Positions 39,153-49,292 are shown, counted from the first letter of the stretch. The stretch is DNA of 64,000 bases from Ideonella dechloratans (GCF_021049305.1 NZ_CP088081.1:2232001-2296000), one strand, 5' to 3'. Program-made: numbers and translations. The notes: generated from the sequence alone by a model not told the origin.

Positions 39153-40225
39153 ACGCCCTGTCGCCGCTGGCCCTCTGGCTGCAACGGCAGTGGTGGCGTT
39201 CTCGGCCCAGCTGGGGGGCGTGGCTGCTGTTGCCGCTGGCAGGCTTGTATCTCCTGATCTCCGGATGGCAACGCTGGCAGGGCCGGCGCTGGGCCCATCG
39301 GCAGCCGCCTCTGCGGGCCCCGGTGCTTGTGGTGGGCAACCTCATCGTGGGTGGTGCCGGCAAGACCCCCACCACCATGGCGCTGGTGCAAGCCCTGCGG
39401 CAGCGAGGCTGGCATCCGGGCGTGGTGTCCCGCGGCTATGGCCGCGAAGGCGATGATCTTCTCGAAGTAACGCCCTCCACGCCGGCCAGCCTGAGCGGCG
39501 ACGAGCCGCTGCTGATTCGTCTGCGCACTGGCGTGCCACTCTGGGTGGGGCGTGACCGACATGCCGCAGCCCAGGCCCTGCTGTCGGCCCACCCGGAGGT
39601 GGACTTGCTGGTGGCCGACGACGGCCTGCAGCACACCCGGCTGCAGCGAACCGCCTGCGTGATCGTCTTCGATGGCCGCGGCGCGGGCAATGGCCTGCCC
39701 CTGCCTGCCGGCCCCTTGCGTCAACCCCTGCCCCGTCAGTGGCCGACAGCAGCACTGCCTCCCGGCGAGATCGTCTACAACGCCGACCACCCCAGCACGC
39801 GACTGCTCGGGCACTGCGCCAGACGACAACTGGCCGGGGCCGTGGCGCTGGACCTCTGGTGGCGCGGACAGCCGGCGGATCCGGCCTGCCTGCGCGCTCT
39901 GGCCGAGCGCTCCCAGCACGCGCCACTGCTGGCCTGCGCCGCCATTGCCGAACCGGAGCGCTTCTTCAGACAACTGGAACAAGCCGGCCTGTTCATTCAC
40001 CGGCTGCCCCTCCCCGACCACGCCCGCCTGGATACCGCACCCTGGCCGATGGACGCGACCGACGTGCTCATCACCGAAAAGGATGCCGTCAAGCTTGCGC
40101 CGGAACAGCACCAGACCGGTCCCCGGCTGTGGGTGGTGGCGCTAGACTTCCAGCTTCCCGAAGAAGCCATCCTCTCGCTGGATCGCATGCTTCGACACGA
40201 CTCCACTGTGCACCATGACCGCTGA
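39149..40225 (+). CDS. lpxK: Tetraacyldisaccharide 4'-kinase
   Basis: A 358-residue membrane-associated kinase that adds the 4' phosphate of lipid A. The Walker A site is GGAGKTPT, preceded by [15 protein letters not shown] is a conserved active-site segment. GTG 39149 overlaps the exbD stop. It is a little longer than the E. coli enzyme (328). The exbBD-lpxK linkage is common in proteobacteria. Confidence 0.94.
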   Translation: MNALSPLALWLQRQWWRSRPSWGAWLLLPLAGLYLLISGWQRWQGRRWAHRQPPLRAPVLVVGNLIVGGAGKTPTTMALVQALRQRGWHPGVVSRGYGREGDDLLEVTPSTPASLSGDEPLLIRLRTGVPLWVGRDRHAAAQALLSAHPEVDLLVADDGLQHTRLQRTACVIVFDGRGAGNGLPLPAGPLRQPLPRQWPTAALPPGEIVYNADHPSTRLLGHCARRQLAGAVALDLWWRGQPADPACLRALAERSQHAPLLACAAIAEPERFFRQLEQAGLFIHRLPLPDHARLDTAPWPMDATDVLITEKDAVKLAPEQHQTGPRLWVVALDFQLPEEAILSLDRMLRHDSTVHHDR

Positions 40226-40412
40226 CCACCGACTCCTCGACATGCTGGTATGCCCACTCTGCAAAGGCCCTCTTCAGCTCCGACGCGATGAGCAACTGCG
40301 TCCCATGGAGCTGGTCTGCGCCGCCGACCGGCTGGCCTTCCCGGTGCGCGATGGCATTCCCATCATGCTGGAGGGTGAAGCCCGCGTGCTGGCCGCAGAG
40401 GAATCCTTGTGA
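40215..40412 (+). CDS. Trm112 family protein
   Basis: A 65-residue protein: [14 protein letters not shown] carries a CxxC pair and [20 protein letters not shown] is the rest of the signature. It overlaps lpxK by 11 bases and kdsB by 4. The YcaR-type protein usually sits between lpxK and kdsB. In bacteria its job is uncertain; in eukaryotes Trm112 activates methyltransferases. Confidence 0.9.
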   Translation: MTADHRLLDMLVCPLCKGPLQLRRDEQLRPMELVCAADRLAFPVRDGIPIMLEGEARVLAAEESL

Positions 40413-41167
40413 GCTTCACCGTCCTCATCCCCGCCCGCATGGCCTCTTCCAGGCTGCCGGGCAAGCCGCTGGCGGACCTGGGTGGCAAGCCCATGGTGGT
40501 GCGGGTGGCCGAACGCGCTGCGCTGGCCGGCGCCACGCAGGTGGTGGTGGCCACCGATGTGCCCGAAATCTTGCAGGCTTGCGCCGACCATGGCGTGCGC
40601 GCCGTGATGACGCGGGCCGACCATCAAAGCGGCAGCGATCGACTGGCCGAGGCCTGCGTGACACTGGGGCTGAGCGAGGATGATATCGTCGTCAATGTGC
40701 AAGGCGACGAGCCCCTGATCGACCCGGCCCTGGTCCAGGCCTGCGCCGCGCTGCTGGAGCGCAGCAGCGACTGCGTGGCGGCCACCGCGGCGCACAGCAT
40801 CGACTCCGTGGCTGATCTGCGCAACCCGAATGTGGTGAAGGTCGTCCTCGACAAGACGGCCCGGGCCCTTTACTTCAGCCGCGCCAGCATTCCTTGGTGG
40901 AGGGATGGCTCCGCTCCCGGAGAACCCCATCTCCCTCCGCAGCCCCCGGCCTTGCGACACATTGGTCTGTATGCGTACCGGGTCGGCTTCCTGAAACGCT
41001 TCCCCATGCTGGAGCCTGCCCCGCTCGAACACACCGAAGCGCTGGAGCAACTTCGCATCCTGTGGCACGGCGGCAGGATCGCCGTCTATGTCACCGACAC
41101 CCCGCCACCCGCGGGCGTGGACACGCCGGAAGACCTTCTGCGCGTACAGCAACACTACATCGGGTAA
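40409..41167 (+). CDS. kdsB: 3-deoxy-manno-octulosonate cytidylyltransferase (CMP-KDO synthetase)
   Basis: A 252-residue enzyme that activates KDO for lipopolysaccharide core synthesis. [17 protein letters not shown] is the N-terminal nucleotide loop. QGDEPLIDP carries the metal-binding acids. GTG 40409 overlaps the Trm112 gene. Together with lpxK and lpxH it completes several steps of endotoxin synthesis in the window. Confidence 0.95.
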   Translation: MSFTVLIPARMASSRLPGKPLADLGGKPMVVRVAERAALAGATQVVVATDVPEILQACADHGVRAVMTRADHQSGSDRLAEACVTLGLSEDDIVVNVQGDEPLIDPALVQACAALLERSSDCVAATAAHSIDSVADLRNPNVVKVVLDKTARALYFSRASIPWWRDGSAPGEPHLPPQPPALRHIGLYAYRVGFLKRFPMLEPAPLEHTEALEQLRILWHGGRIAVYVTDTPPPAGVDTPEDLLRVQQHYIG

Positions 41168-41238
41168 GCCCGCAGAACTCGCCTCCGGCCGCGTCAGGTC
41201 CGTGCAGGTGAGCCCATGCTATCCTGCCCTCGAACAGG

Positions 41239-41263
41239 GTCAGGCACCTGTCTGGGGCCTGAC
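41239..41263 (+). promoter_or_regulatory. Hairpin in the adk leader
   Basis: GTCAGGC and GCCTGAC pair perfectly across 11 bases in the 141-base gap between kdsB and adk. No T-run follows, so it looks more like a leader structure or operator than a terminator. Confidence 0.3.
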
Positions 41264-41266
41264 TGA

Positions 41267-41962
<696 letters not shown>

Positions 41963-41982
41963 AGTCAATCAATCGGCTGAAA

Positions 41983-42010
41983 ACAAGCCCACCCATCGGT
42001 GGGCTTTTTA
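41983..42010 (+). terminator. Terminator after adk
   Basis: A 9-bp perfect stem (aagcccacc/ggtgggctt) with loop catc is followed by TTTT. Confidence 0.85.
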
Positions 42011-42026
42011 ATTTCTCTTCGACCGA

Positions 42027-42058
42027 ATAAAAAAACCGCAGCCGAAGCTGCGGTTTTC
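42027..42058 (-). terminator. Terminator after the TonB-dependent receptor gene
   Basis: An 11-bp perfect stem (aaaaccgcagc/gctgcggtttt) with loop cgaa. On the minus strand a run of seven or more Ts follows, just downstream of the receptor stop at 42081. Confidence 0.88.
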
Positions 42059-42080
42059 ACACTCAGAAGAGAACTCTCGA

Positions 42081-45000
42081 TCAGAAGTCGTATTGAGCCG
42101 ACAAGCGGATCGTACGCGGGGTCGAGTAACTGATCACGCGACCGTAGGTGGGGTTGTTGCCACCATAGTAAGCAACGGAATCGTGCTCCTCGTTGATAAC
42201 TTGCGCCACTTGGCGGTTGAAGACGTTGAACACGTCCATACGCAGACCCAGCCCCTTCACATAATCGGGCTTGTAGGAGGCACTCAGATCCAGAGTGTAG
42301 TTCCAGGGCAGACGACCTGCCGAGCCACGCGGGCTGGGCTTGCCGTCGCAATAGAAGAACACTGCACCGTAGGAGCCGCCGCCGATGTCCGTGCCGGAAC
42401 CACCATAATCGCCGAAGCAGTTCTTGGGACGGCCAGACTCGATCATGGCGTTGGCACCGAAACCCCATTCAGGCGTCAGTTGGTAGTAGCCGTAAGCCTT
42501 GATCTGATGGGTCCGGTCGTTCGGCAGGAAGCCGTAGGACCCTTCCATCAGTTCCGGGAAGTCCCAGGTCGAAGTCACAGCCACGTCTTGCTGAGCATTG
42601 TCGGACTTGGTCTGCCCCTCGGTATTGCCCTTGCTCTGCGACCAGGTGTAAGTGAGCTTGCCGTACCAACCGTCGCTGAAGGGGTGCTCCAGGAACATGT
42701 CGACAGCCAGATAGCTCCGCTTCGGCTTGGGCAGGCCAATGTCCTTCGCGCTGAGCTTGAACGGAACCAAGTTCTTGCCGGTGCCGTCCGCATCAAGGTA
42801 GATCGTCGTGCCCTTGCCGGGGTTGATGGTGGCGCATCCGAACGGATAGTAGTCACCCGTGAACTCGATGCCATTTGCTGCGGCATAGGCGTCGATCGGA
42901 CGATAATCACAGAAGTCGTCGATCGTCTCCTTGAGCTTGCGGTAAGTCACCGAGGCCCCGCCAGTCAAACCGGCCGTGAGCGCGCTTTCCACACCCAGGG
43001 TAATTTCATCCTGGTAGGTCGGCTTCAGGTTTTGACCCGCAACACTCTTAGGGTTCTTCTTTTGCCCATACTCATTATTCCCCGAATAGGGATCCCCCAG
43101 CGACACAAGACCGGTCGGTGCGCCGGTCACAGGATCGATACCGGTGTATGCAAAGTACTGGTCAGTGTAGGTGGAACGGCTGGCACCACGAACCGCCACA
43201 TGAGTGGGGATCTGCAGACTGTAGCGGCCAGCCGAGCCGAACACCTTCAGCGACGAGTCACCGTTCACATTCCAAGAAGCCGCCAGTCGCGGCGCCAGGA
43301 AACTGTCCATCTTCAGGAAAGTTTCACCATCCCCATTCTTGTTCTGGAACCCCTCGTTGCGCAGACCCATAGTAACCAACAGGTCCTTGGTGACCTGCCA
43401 GCGATCCTCGATGTACTGCGCCGACTGATCCGACTCGGCATTGGTCACGGTATCGAAGACTCGCTTGCGCACCGCGTAGTAATAGCCATTCAGCGGCGTC
43501 GCGCCCGCTTCGACCAGGGTGGTATTTTGCCCACCGTAGAAGAAAATGTTTCCATAATCCTTCTTAGAGGTGTCATACCTGTAGTAGCGCCAGTAATCGC
43601 CAGGATACTTCTCACCTGCGTTCTTCGACTTCAGACGATTCTCATCGATACCGGCACGCAACAGGTGATCGCCCAACTGGTACTCGATGTCGAAGCGGAA
43701 GGATTTGGTGGAATCTTCAGCACCATTCGGGATAACCGTGGTGCCAGCCGGCAGGGGATTGGCCAGCACATCCGGCAACGAGCTGTATCGGGGATCCGTC
43801 GAGTTCGTTGTGCTGTTTGCGAAAATCTCGGGAGCAGTCGGGGAAAAGCTGAAGGATTGGTTGTGCTTGGTCTTGCTCTGCCCGTAGAGAGCCGTCACCA
43901 TCAATTCGGGTGTGACGTTGGCGCTGTACTTCAGAATCTGGGCATCGCCGCCCACACCCGGGGTATAGCCACCGAGGTTCTTCGAATACTGACTATACGA
44001 GTAGCCCGTCTTCTGGTGGGTGGCGTAGTCGTACCCGTAGTAGTCGTCGGTCGTCTTGTAGTTGTCCCCCAGCAGGGTCAGCTCCAGACGGTTGTCCTCA
44101 TTCAGGTACCAGTCGAACTTGCTCAGGTAGCGGGTGTTGGTGCTGTCCGAGTCATCCCAGCCAGTTGTCCCCAGACCCGAACCGTCCGGGGTCGAATTCA
44201 CCATGCCGGTCTTCAGCTTGGTCTGATCGGCCGCCAAGAAGAAGAACAGCTTGTCCTCCACCAGTGGGCCACCCACATAGGCGCCGTAGGAGTACTTGTC
44301 GCGCTTGTTCTTTTCCTTGTAGTAGTAGATCGAGCCGTCGGTGTCGAACCCCATTTTGGGGTAGTAGATATTGCGCGACTTGGAGCGCAGGGAGTCAGGC
44401 TCGTAATCGAAGTTGACGCCACCATGCCACTCGTTGGTGCCGCTCTTTGTGATGATGTTGACCACGCCGCCGACCGAGCGGCCGAACTCCGCGCCATAGC
44501 CACCGGTCATGACCTGGGCCTGTTGGATCGCACCGAAGGGCAGTTCAATAGAGCCGAGTTGGGTCAGCGCATTGGTGACAGGGAAACCGTTGATGTAGTA
44601 CGCGTTCTCCGAGGGACCACCGCCGCCGATGCTAACGCCACCGTCGTAACGGGAATCAGCCTTGACGGTGTTCGCCGCCAGCGCGATCACGCCGTTCAAG
44701 TCCTTCGAAGCAATCGGCAGGTTCTCCAGTTGCTTGGCCGTGAACACCGAGCTGTTGTCGCTGCTAGAGACGTCGATCTGAGCGATCTTGCCCACAACCT
44801 GCACAACTTGGGTACTACCGGAAGCACCGAACGCAACCTCCCGGTTCTTGCCAACGGACACCTCGACGTTGTCCACCGTGCCGACCGGAGCGCCATTGCG
44901 CAGTTGGGTCACCTTGTAAGTGCCCGGGGGCAGCGAGTTGGCCACAAAACGACCGGAGGCGTCAGGCGTGATGGTGCGCTTGACGCCGGTGGCGACGTTC

Positions 45001-45161
45001 TCCACGACGATGGTCGTGCCTTCGATCACGGTGACCTGACCAAAGATATCACCGGTGGTGTTCGACTGTGCGAACGAAGCACCAGACATGACACTGAGGC
45101 CCACTGCCACTGCGATCGCGGAACGACGCCATAGCTGGGCTGATTTGCGAGTTTGAGCCAC
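42081..45161 (-). CDS. Oar-like TonB-dependent outer membrane receptor
   Basis: A 1026-residue outer membrane protein. A signal peptide ends near residue 31 (GASFAQS). An N-terminal carboxypeptidase-regulatory-like beta sandwich follows (about 35-115), with the phrase ASGRFVANSLPPGTYKV. A plug domain comes next, with PIASKDLNGVIAL and GGYGAEFGRSVGGVVNIITKSG. The remainder is a Tyr/Asn/Gly-rich barrel ending in aromatic SAQYDF, the outer membrane sorting end. This layout resembles Oar of Myxococcus and OmpA-related TonB receptors. The substrate is unknown. It stands alone with its own terminator, and its base composition looks less GC-rich than its neighbours. Confidence 0.85.
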   Translation of the reverse strand: MAQTRKSAQLWRRSAIAVAVGLSVMSGASFAQSNTTGDIFGQVTVIEGTTIVVENVATGVKRTITPDASGRFVANSLPPGTYKVTQLRNGAPVGTVDNVEVSVGKNREVAFGASGSTQVVQVVGKIAQIDVSSSDNSSVFTAKQLENLPIASKDLNGVIALAANTVKADSRYDGGVSIGGGGPSENAYYINGFPVTNALTQLGSIELPFGAIQQAQVMTGGYGAEFGRSVGGVVNIITKSGTNEWHGGVNFDYEPDSLRSKSRNIYYPKMGFDTDGSIYYYKEKNKRDKYSYGAYVGGPLVEDKLFFFLAADQTKLKTGMVNSTPDGSGLGTTGWDDSDSTNTRYLSKFDWYLNEDNRLELTLLGDNYKTTDDYYGYDYATHQKTGYSYSQYSKNLGGYTPGVGGDAQILKYSANVTPELMVTALYGQSKTKHNQSFSFSPTAPEIFANSTTNSTDPRYSSLPDVLANPLPAGTTVIPNGAEDSTKSFRFDIEYQLGDHLLRAGIDENRLKSKNAGEKYPGDYWRYYRYDTSKKDYGNIFFYGGQNTTLVEAGATPLNGYYYAVRKRVFDTVTNAESDQSAQYIEDRWQVTKDLLVTMGLRNEGFQNKNGDGETFLKMDSFLAPRLAASWNVNGDSSLKVFGSAGRYSLQIPTHVAVRGASRSTYTDQYFAYTGIDPVTGAPTGLVSLGDPYSGNNEYGQKKNPKSVAGQNLKPTYQDEITLGVESALTAGLTGGASVTYRKLKETIDDFCDYRPIDAYAAANGIEFTGDYYPFGCATINPGKGTTIYLDADGTGKNLVPFKLSAKDIGLPKPKRSYLAVDMFLEHPFSDGWYGKLTYTWSQSKGNTEGQTKSDNAQQDVAVTSTWDFPELMEGSYGFLPNDRTHQIKAYGYYQLTPEWGFGANAMIESGRPKNCFGDYGGSGTDIGGGSYGAVFFYCDGKPSPRGSAGRLPWNYTLDLSASYKPDYVKGLGLRMDVFNVFNRQVAQVINEEHDSVAYYGGNNPTYGRVISYSTPRTIRLSAQYDF

Positions 45162-45448
45162 TGACTACTCTCCAGATGGTTGATCGATAGACCCACTCCG
45201 GGAGCAAGGCACATGCCGGTCTTGTGAAGCCTTGATGTACTTGCCCCAGGAACGTGTGAACTGATTGTGACGGAAGGTCACGTCTGGGGAGCCCCCCCAC
45301 TAATCCTTAGTGGCGCGCAAACAGGCTGTTTTGTTGCATGGATGCTGCACAGACTTAGGGGGAACGAGGGGGATTGGCGCCACTTGTGCCGTCACGCCCC
45401 TATGCCGGCGATCTTTTCTCTGTCAGGGAAGACTGTACGGGAGGGTGA
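45162..45448 (-). promoter_or_regulatory. Upstream region of the TonB-dependent receptor
   Basis: This 287-base gap has no gene. At 45297-45313 CCACTAA-TCC-TTAGTGG is a perfect 7-bp inverted repeat preceded by a run of seven Cs. It lies 136-152 bases before the receptor start and may be an operator, or a terminator-like hairpin for the gene to the right. I saw no clear promoter boxes. Confidence 0.35.
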
Positions 45449-46354
45449 TCAGTGCCACCCGATGAAGGCATCCCGCCCTTCCACGGCCAGTTGGACACGC
45501 ACGCCAAAGGGCATGGTGACCTTGGTCGGCACATGTCCGAAGGGAAATCCAGTGAGGATGGGCACGCCGGTCAGCGAGCGCAGGTGTTCCACCACGCTCT
45601 TGAGGTCGTAGCCACGGTCCATCGGCGATTTGCGCCATTCCGTGAAGCCTCCCAGCAGAATGGCCTTCTGCGATGCCAGAACGCCAGCCTGGTGAAGTTG
45701 CAGCAGCATCCGCTCGACCCGGTAGGGGTGTTCCGCCACATCCTCCAAGAAGAGGATGCCACCACGCACCTTGGGCCAGTGGGGCGTGCCCAGCAGGGCA
45801 CACAGCATGCTGAGGTTGCCGCCCCACAAGACCCCAGCGGCGCTCAGGCCATCAAACCCGGCCGGTGCCCGAAAACCCACGGCCTCCAGTTCCCCGAACA
45901 TGGCTTCGCAGAAGCAGTCCGGGGTCACCTCGTCCAGATCGTCCGCACCAAAATCGCCCGCCGCCATCGGGCCGCACCACGTTGGCGCCTTCTTGTGGGC
46001 CAGCAGGCCCATCTGCAACGCCGTCAGGTCGCTGTGCCCCACCCAACGGGTGCCTTGCGCCACGCTGCGGGCCAGCAGGTCCCAATCCAGGCGATCCAGC
46101 AGACGGGACAGGCCGTAGCCGCCGCGCGTGGCCATGGCCACGGACGGCGCTGCGGCGGCCACCCGGTGGATGGCGGCCAGACGCTGCTCGTCGTCCCCGG
46201 CAAAGCGTTGGCTCTTCAGCAAGGCCGCCTCATCAATCTGGACCGCAAAGCCGCGTGCCTTCAGCCGGGCGGCGGCCCGCTTCACCGGTGCTGCCTTCAG
46301 CACCACGCCGGCGGGCGAGTAGATCGTGAGGGTGGGCTTGGAATCGAGGGTCAT
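45449..46354 (-). CDS. ldcA: LD-carboxypeptidase, peptidoglycan recycling
   Basis: A 301-residue S66-family serine peptidase. It removes the terminal D-Ala from tetrapeptides during cell-wall recycling in the cytosol. TRGGYGLSRLLDRLDW and GHSDLTALQMGLL bracket the nucleophile serine, and LFLEDVAEHPYRVERML supplies the glutamate. ATG 46354 is 1 base from the tadA stop. A possible earlier ATG at 46381 would overlap tadA. Confidence 0.92.
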   Translation of the reverse strand: MTLDSKPTLTIYSPAGVVLKAAPVKRAAARLKARGFAVQIDEAALLKSQRFAGDDEQRLAAIHRVAAAAPSVAMATRGGYGLSRLLDRLDWDLLARSVAQGTRWVGHSDLTALQMGLLAHKKAPTWCGPMAAGDFGADDLDEVTPDCFCEAMFGELEAVGFRAPAGFDGLSAAGVLWGGNLSMLCALLGTPHWPKVRGGILFLEDVAEHPYRVERMLLQLHQAGVLASQKAILLGGFTEWRKSPMDRGYDLKSVVEHLRSLTGVPILTGFPFGHVPTKVTMPFGVRVQLAVEGRDAFIGWH

Positions 46355-46355
46355 G

Positions 46356-46967
46356 TCAGGCACGGGGTGGAGAGAATTCATCGAGGGCATCCAGCGGCAG
46401 TTCCAGCGCCTCCCCAGCCGGGATGGCCGACGCCTCGGGCGGGCCGGATGGCTCGGGTGAGGCTTGCCGCAAGGCACGTTGCTGACGCCGCCGTTCCGCG
46501 AAGAAGTCGCGCAAGATCTGGCCGCAGGCGTCGGCCATCAAGCCGCCCTGCACGAGGGTGTGGTGATTCAACTGCGGCTGGGCGAACAGATCCACCACGG
46601 AGCCGGCCGATCCCGTCTTTGGGTCGAGCGCCCCGAAGACCACCCGCTTGAAGCGCGCATGCATCAAGGCCATGGCGCACATGGCGCAGGGCTCCAGGGT
46701 GACGAAGAGCTCGCACTCGGGCAGGCGGTAGTTCTCGACCAGTTGGGCCGCGTGTCGCAGCGCCACCAGTTCGGCGTGGGCCGTCGGATCGTGGGTGGTG
46801 ATGGGGCGGTTGTAGCCCGTGGCCAGCACCTGGCCGTCACGCATGATGACCGCGCCCACCGGCACCTCGCCGGCCAACCAGGCGTTCTGGGCCTGGTCCA
46901 GCGCGATCCGCATCGCGGCTTCATCTTGCGCAGTGAAGGGGGGCGTGGGGATCTCGGGCTCGGTCAT
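46356..46967 (-). CDS. tadA: tRNA adenosine(34) deaminase
   Basis: A 203-residue zinc deaminase that makes inosine at the wobble base of tRNA-Arg(ACG). HAELVAL gives the zinc histidine and catalytic glutamate. PCAMCAMALMHARFKRVVFG gives the two zinc cysteines. The C-terminal 40 residues (Pro/Glu/Ala-rich) are beyond the usual length of about 165. ATG 46967 is chosen over an upstream alternative at 47009. Confidence 0.94.
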   Translation of the reverse strand: MTEPEIPTPPFTAQDEAAMRIALDQAQNAWLAGEVPVGAVIMRDGQVLATGYNRPITTHDPTAHAELVALRHAAQLVENYRLPECELFVTLEPCAMCAMALMHARFKRVVFGALDPKTGSAGSVVDLFAQPQLNHHTLVQGGLMADACGQILRDFFAERRRQQRALRQASPEPSGPPEASAIPAGEALELPLDALDEFSPPRA

Positions 46968-47010
46968 GATCGGTCGGGGTGGACCGGGATGATGCCACGC
47001 CCCGACCAAC

Positions 47011-47700
47011 TCACCGCAGCAGCAGAGCCAGCACCGGCGCCATCAGCACATTCATCACGCCCACCAGCACCATCACCAGCCCCGCAACGGCGCCCTCTTC
47101 CCGCCCCACCTGGCTGGCCTTGGCCACACCGGCGCCGTGGGCGCCCATGCCGAACAGGGCGCCGCGGGCCAGGCTGCTGCGCAAGGGCAGCCAGCGCAGC
47201 ATGCCTTCGCCCAGGGCGGCCCCGAGCACCCCCGTGAAGACGACGAACACCGCCGTCAGATCGGGCACACCGCCGATGTCGCCCGACACCGTCATCGCGA
47301 ACGGGGTGCTGATCGAGCGCGGCAGCAGACTGAGCCGCAGTTCGCCACCCACCCCCAGCAGGGTGGCCAGCCCCCAGGCCGACAGCATGGCGGCCGTGCT
47401 GCCCGCCACCATGCCCAGCAGCAGCGCCGGCCAGTGGCGACGGATCAGCGCACGCTGCTCGAAGATGGGCACGGCAAAAGCCACGGTCGCAGGCCCCAGC
47501 AGCAGCACCAGCCAGTGCGTGCCACGGATGTAGTCGCTGTAGTCCTCATGGGCCAGCAGCACCAGCGCGATGAGCACGGCCGGCGTCACGGCCAGCGGCG
47601 CCGTCCACCAACGTGGCAACAGCCGATGGAAAGACTTGGCGGCCAGGTAGATGAGGATGGTGATGGTCGACCACCCCAGGGTCAGCAACAGCGTGCCCAT
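47011..47700 (-). CDS. lrgB: LrgB-family membrane protein
   Basis: A 229-residue protein with about seven membrane helices. LPRSISTPFAM and FGMGAHGAGVAKA are the LrgB signature. LrgAB/CidAB proteins were described as holin/antiholin-like and are now also linked to pyruvate or glycolate transport. It starts 9 bases after lrgA and is divergent from a broken LysR gene that probably controlled it. Confidence 0.9.
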   Translation of the reverse strand: MGTLLLTLGWSTITILIYLAAKSFHRLLPRWWTAPLAVTPAVLIALVLLAHEDYSDYIRGTHWLVLLLGPATVAFAVPIFEQRALIRRHWPALLLGMVAGSTAAMLSAWGLATLLGVGGELRLSLLPRSISTPFAMTVSGDIGGVPDLTAVFVVFTGVLGAALGEGMLRWLPLRSSLARGALFGMGAHGAGVAKASQVGREEGAVAGLVMVLVGVMNVLMAPVLALLLR

Positions 47701-47709
47701 GGTGGATCC

Positions 47710-48117
47710 TCAGGCGGTGGCCCGCTCGTGGGTCAGCCGCAGCACCATGTCGACCACCACCGACGTCACCGCCATCACGGTCAGCGTGCCCAGCACGATC
47801 ACGGCCAGCACCTTGGCCCCCAGCCAGCCGAACAATTCCGGGTGGTTGAGCACCGCCAGCACGGCCGGCACGAAGAACAGCAGCATCTCCGCCAGGAACC
47901 ACTGGGCCCCGCGGCGCAGGCTGCCCAGTTGGATCTGGCCGGTGGCCAGCAGCAGCAGGGTCAGGGCCATGCCGACGATGCCGCCGGGCAGGCCGATGCC
48001 GCTGACCCGAACAATGGCTTCGCCCGCCAGCCAGGCCAGCACCAACAGCGCGATCTGCACCAGACGGTGGTGGCGCCATTGGCGGCGTGTGATCACGGAC
48101 ATGTCATGCAAGCTCAT
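47710..48117 (-). CDS. lrgA: CidA/LrgA-family membrane protein
   Basis: A 135-residue protein with four helices. GIGLPGGIVGMALTLLLL and FFVPAVLAVL are family marks. The N-terminus is basic (RRQWRHHR). ATG 48117 has GGAGG 8 bases before it. It is divergent from the LysR fragment, with an 88-base shared control region. Confidence 0.88.
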   Translation of the reverse strand: MSLHDMSVITRRQWRHHRLVQIALLVLAWLAGEAIVRVSGIGLPGGIVGMALTLLLLATGQIQLGSLRRGAQWFLAEMLLFFVPAVLAVLNHPELFGWLGAKVLAVIVLGTLTVMAVTSVVVDMVLRLTHERATA

Positions 48118-48172
48118 GGGAATTACCTCCTGCTGGCTTGCAATGTATGGCGCACCGCAGCATGATGAAAGC

Positions 48173-48207
48173 GAATTGTTCTACTGACATCAATTCCATT
48201 TTGGAAT
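48173..48207. promoter_or_regulatory. Operator-like dyads between lrgA and the LysR gene
   Basis: GAATTG-N12-CAATTC (48173-48196) and ATTCCA-TTT-TGGAAT (48193-48207) are perfect, overlapping inverted repeats. The second fits the T-N11-A rule of LysR regulators and covers the LysR start codon, as expected for autorepression. With the LysR gene broken these sites may no longer be occupied. Confidence 0.5.
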
Positions 48208-48365
48208 GGACATCAAACTTCGCCCCCTGCGCGCCCTGGTGGAGGTGACCCGCCAAGGCGGCTTCTCCCAGGCCGCACGCACCGTCTTCGCCACCCAGTC
48301 CGCCGTCAGCAAGGCCGTTCGACAGCTGGAGGAAGACCTGGGCTTCGTGCTGCTGGACCGCGACG
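48206..48365 (+). pseudogene. LysR-family regulator, 5' fragment (HTH), interrupted by IS21 element
   Basis: The first 53 codons of a LysR regulator: LRALVEVTRQGGFSQAARTVF and SAVSKAVRQLEEDLGFVLLDR form the helix-turn-helix. At 48365 the frame enters the IS and runs to a stop at 48454 with unrelated residues. Removing the IS and one 7-bp repeat joins it in frame to the fragment at 51029, giving an intact 293-residue protein. The gene was the natural regulator of lrgAB, judged by divergent position. No good ribosome site precedes ATG 48206. Confidence 0.93.
48359..48365. repeat. Target-site duplication, left copy
   Basis: CGCGACG directly before the IS left end; the identical copy is at 51022-51028. 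Seven bases is within the 4-8 bp range of IS21 elements. Confidence 0.9.
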
Positions 48366-48518
48366 TGCGCATTCCACTGATGGCGGACAGTGATTCCATT
48401 CCCATCGCGGACAGCGTTCCAGGCGATGGCGGACACGTTGCGCGGGTGTCCTGAGTGACGCTCAAATCGTAGCCGAAGTGTCCGCCATCAGCGTGGAATG
48501 GCGGTCGGCGCGGCCGGC

Positions 48519-49256
48519 TCAGACGGCCTTTGCCAGCTTTCTCATCGACTCGCCCTTGAGGGCTATCTTGTGCGAGCCGTGCACGATGCGGTCCAGGATG
48601 GCGTCGGCCAGCGTGGGCTCGTCCAGCCAGGCGTGCCAGGCCGTCACCGGCAACTGGCTGGTGATGAGCGTCGAGCGCGCACCCACCCGGTCGTCGAGCA
48701 ACTCCAGCAGGTCGTTTCGCTCGTGCGCGGCAATCGGCGCGATGCCGAAGTCGTCCAGGATGAGCAGGTCCAGCCGCGCCAGTTGCGCCAGCCGTTTGCC
48801 CAGGCTGCCATCGCCGTGGGCCACGTGCAACTCCTGCAGCAGCCGTGGCGCGCGGGTGTAGAGCACCGAGAAGCCCAGACGCGCGGCCTGCTGCCCCAGT
48901 GCGCAGGCAAGCCACGTCTTGCCGCACCCGGTGGCGCCGGTCAGCAGCACGTTGTGGCCATGGCGCAGCCAGTCGCCGCCGGCCAGGCTGGTGATGACCT
49001 CCCGGCCCAGGCCCCGGCTGGCGCGCCAGTCGATGTCCTCCAGGCAGGCACTGGAGACCTTCAGGCGGGCCGCCTTGAGCAGGCGCTCCAGGCGTTTGCT
49101 GTCACGCCAGTCCACCTCGCGCTGCACCAGCAGCGCCAGACGTTGTTCAAAGGGCAGTTCGCTGGCTGTGATGTGGGTGGCCGCGTCGCTGAGGGCGGCC
49201 ACCATGCCGTCCAGGCGCAGGGCGCGCAGTTGGTTCAAGGTCTGTTCGTTGAGCAT
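48519..49256 (-). CDS. istB: IS21 helper ATPase IstB
   Basis: A 245-residue AAA+ ATPase that assists the IS21 transposase in choosing targets. Walker A is GATGCGKT and Walker B is LLILDDFG. The length matches the family. It follows istA by 36 bases. The 153 bases between its stop and the IS left end hold repeat motifs only. Confidence 0.95.
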   Translation of the reverse strand: MLNEQTLNQLRALRLDGMVAALSDAATHITASELPFEQRLALLVQREVDWRDSKRLERLLKAARLKVSSACLEDIDWRASRGLGREVITSLAGGDWLRHGHNVLLTGATGCGKTWLACALGQQAARLGFSVLYTRAPRLLQELHVAHGDGSLGKRLAQLARLDLLILDDFGIAPIAAHERNDLLELLDDRVGARSTLITSQLPVTAWHAWLDEPTLADAILDRIVHGSHKIALKGESMRKLAKAV

Positions 49257-49292
49257 GGTTCTTCCTTGTTGGGTTTGCTTGCGCGTTGGAGC

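Noticed and set aside
42093..45134. Open frame of 1013 codons antisense to the TonB-dependent receptor
   Set aside because: Mirror frame of the receptor gene without signal peptide or recognisable motifs.
47011..48117. lrgAB as a phage holin/antiholin pair
   Set aside because: No phage genes are near. The proteins match the chromosomal LrgA/LrgB families, not phage holins.
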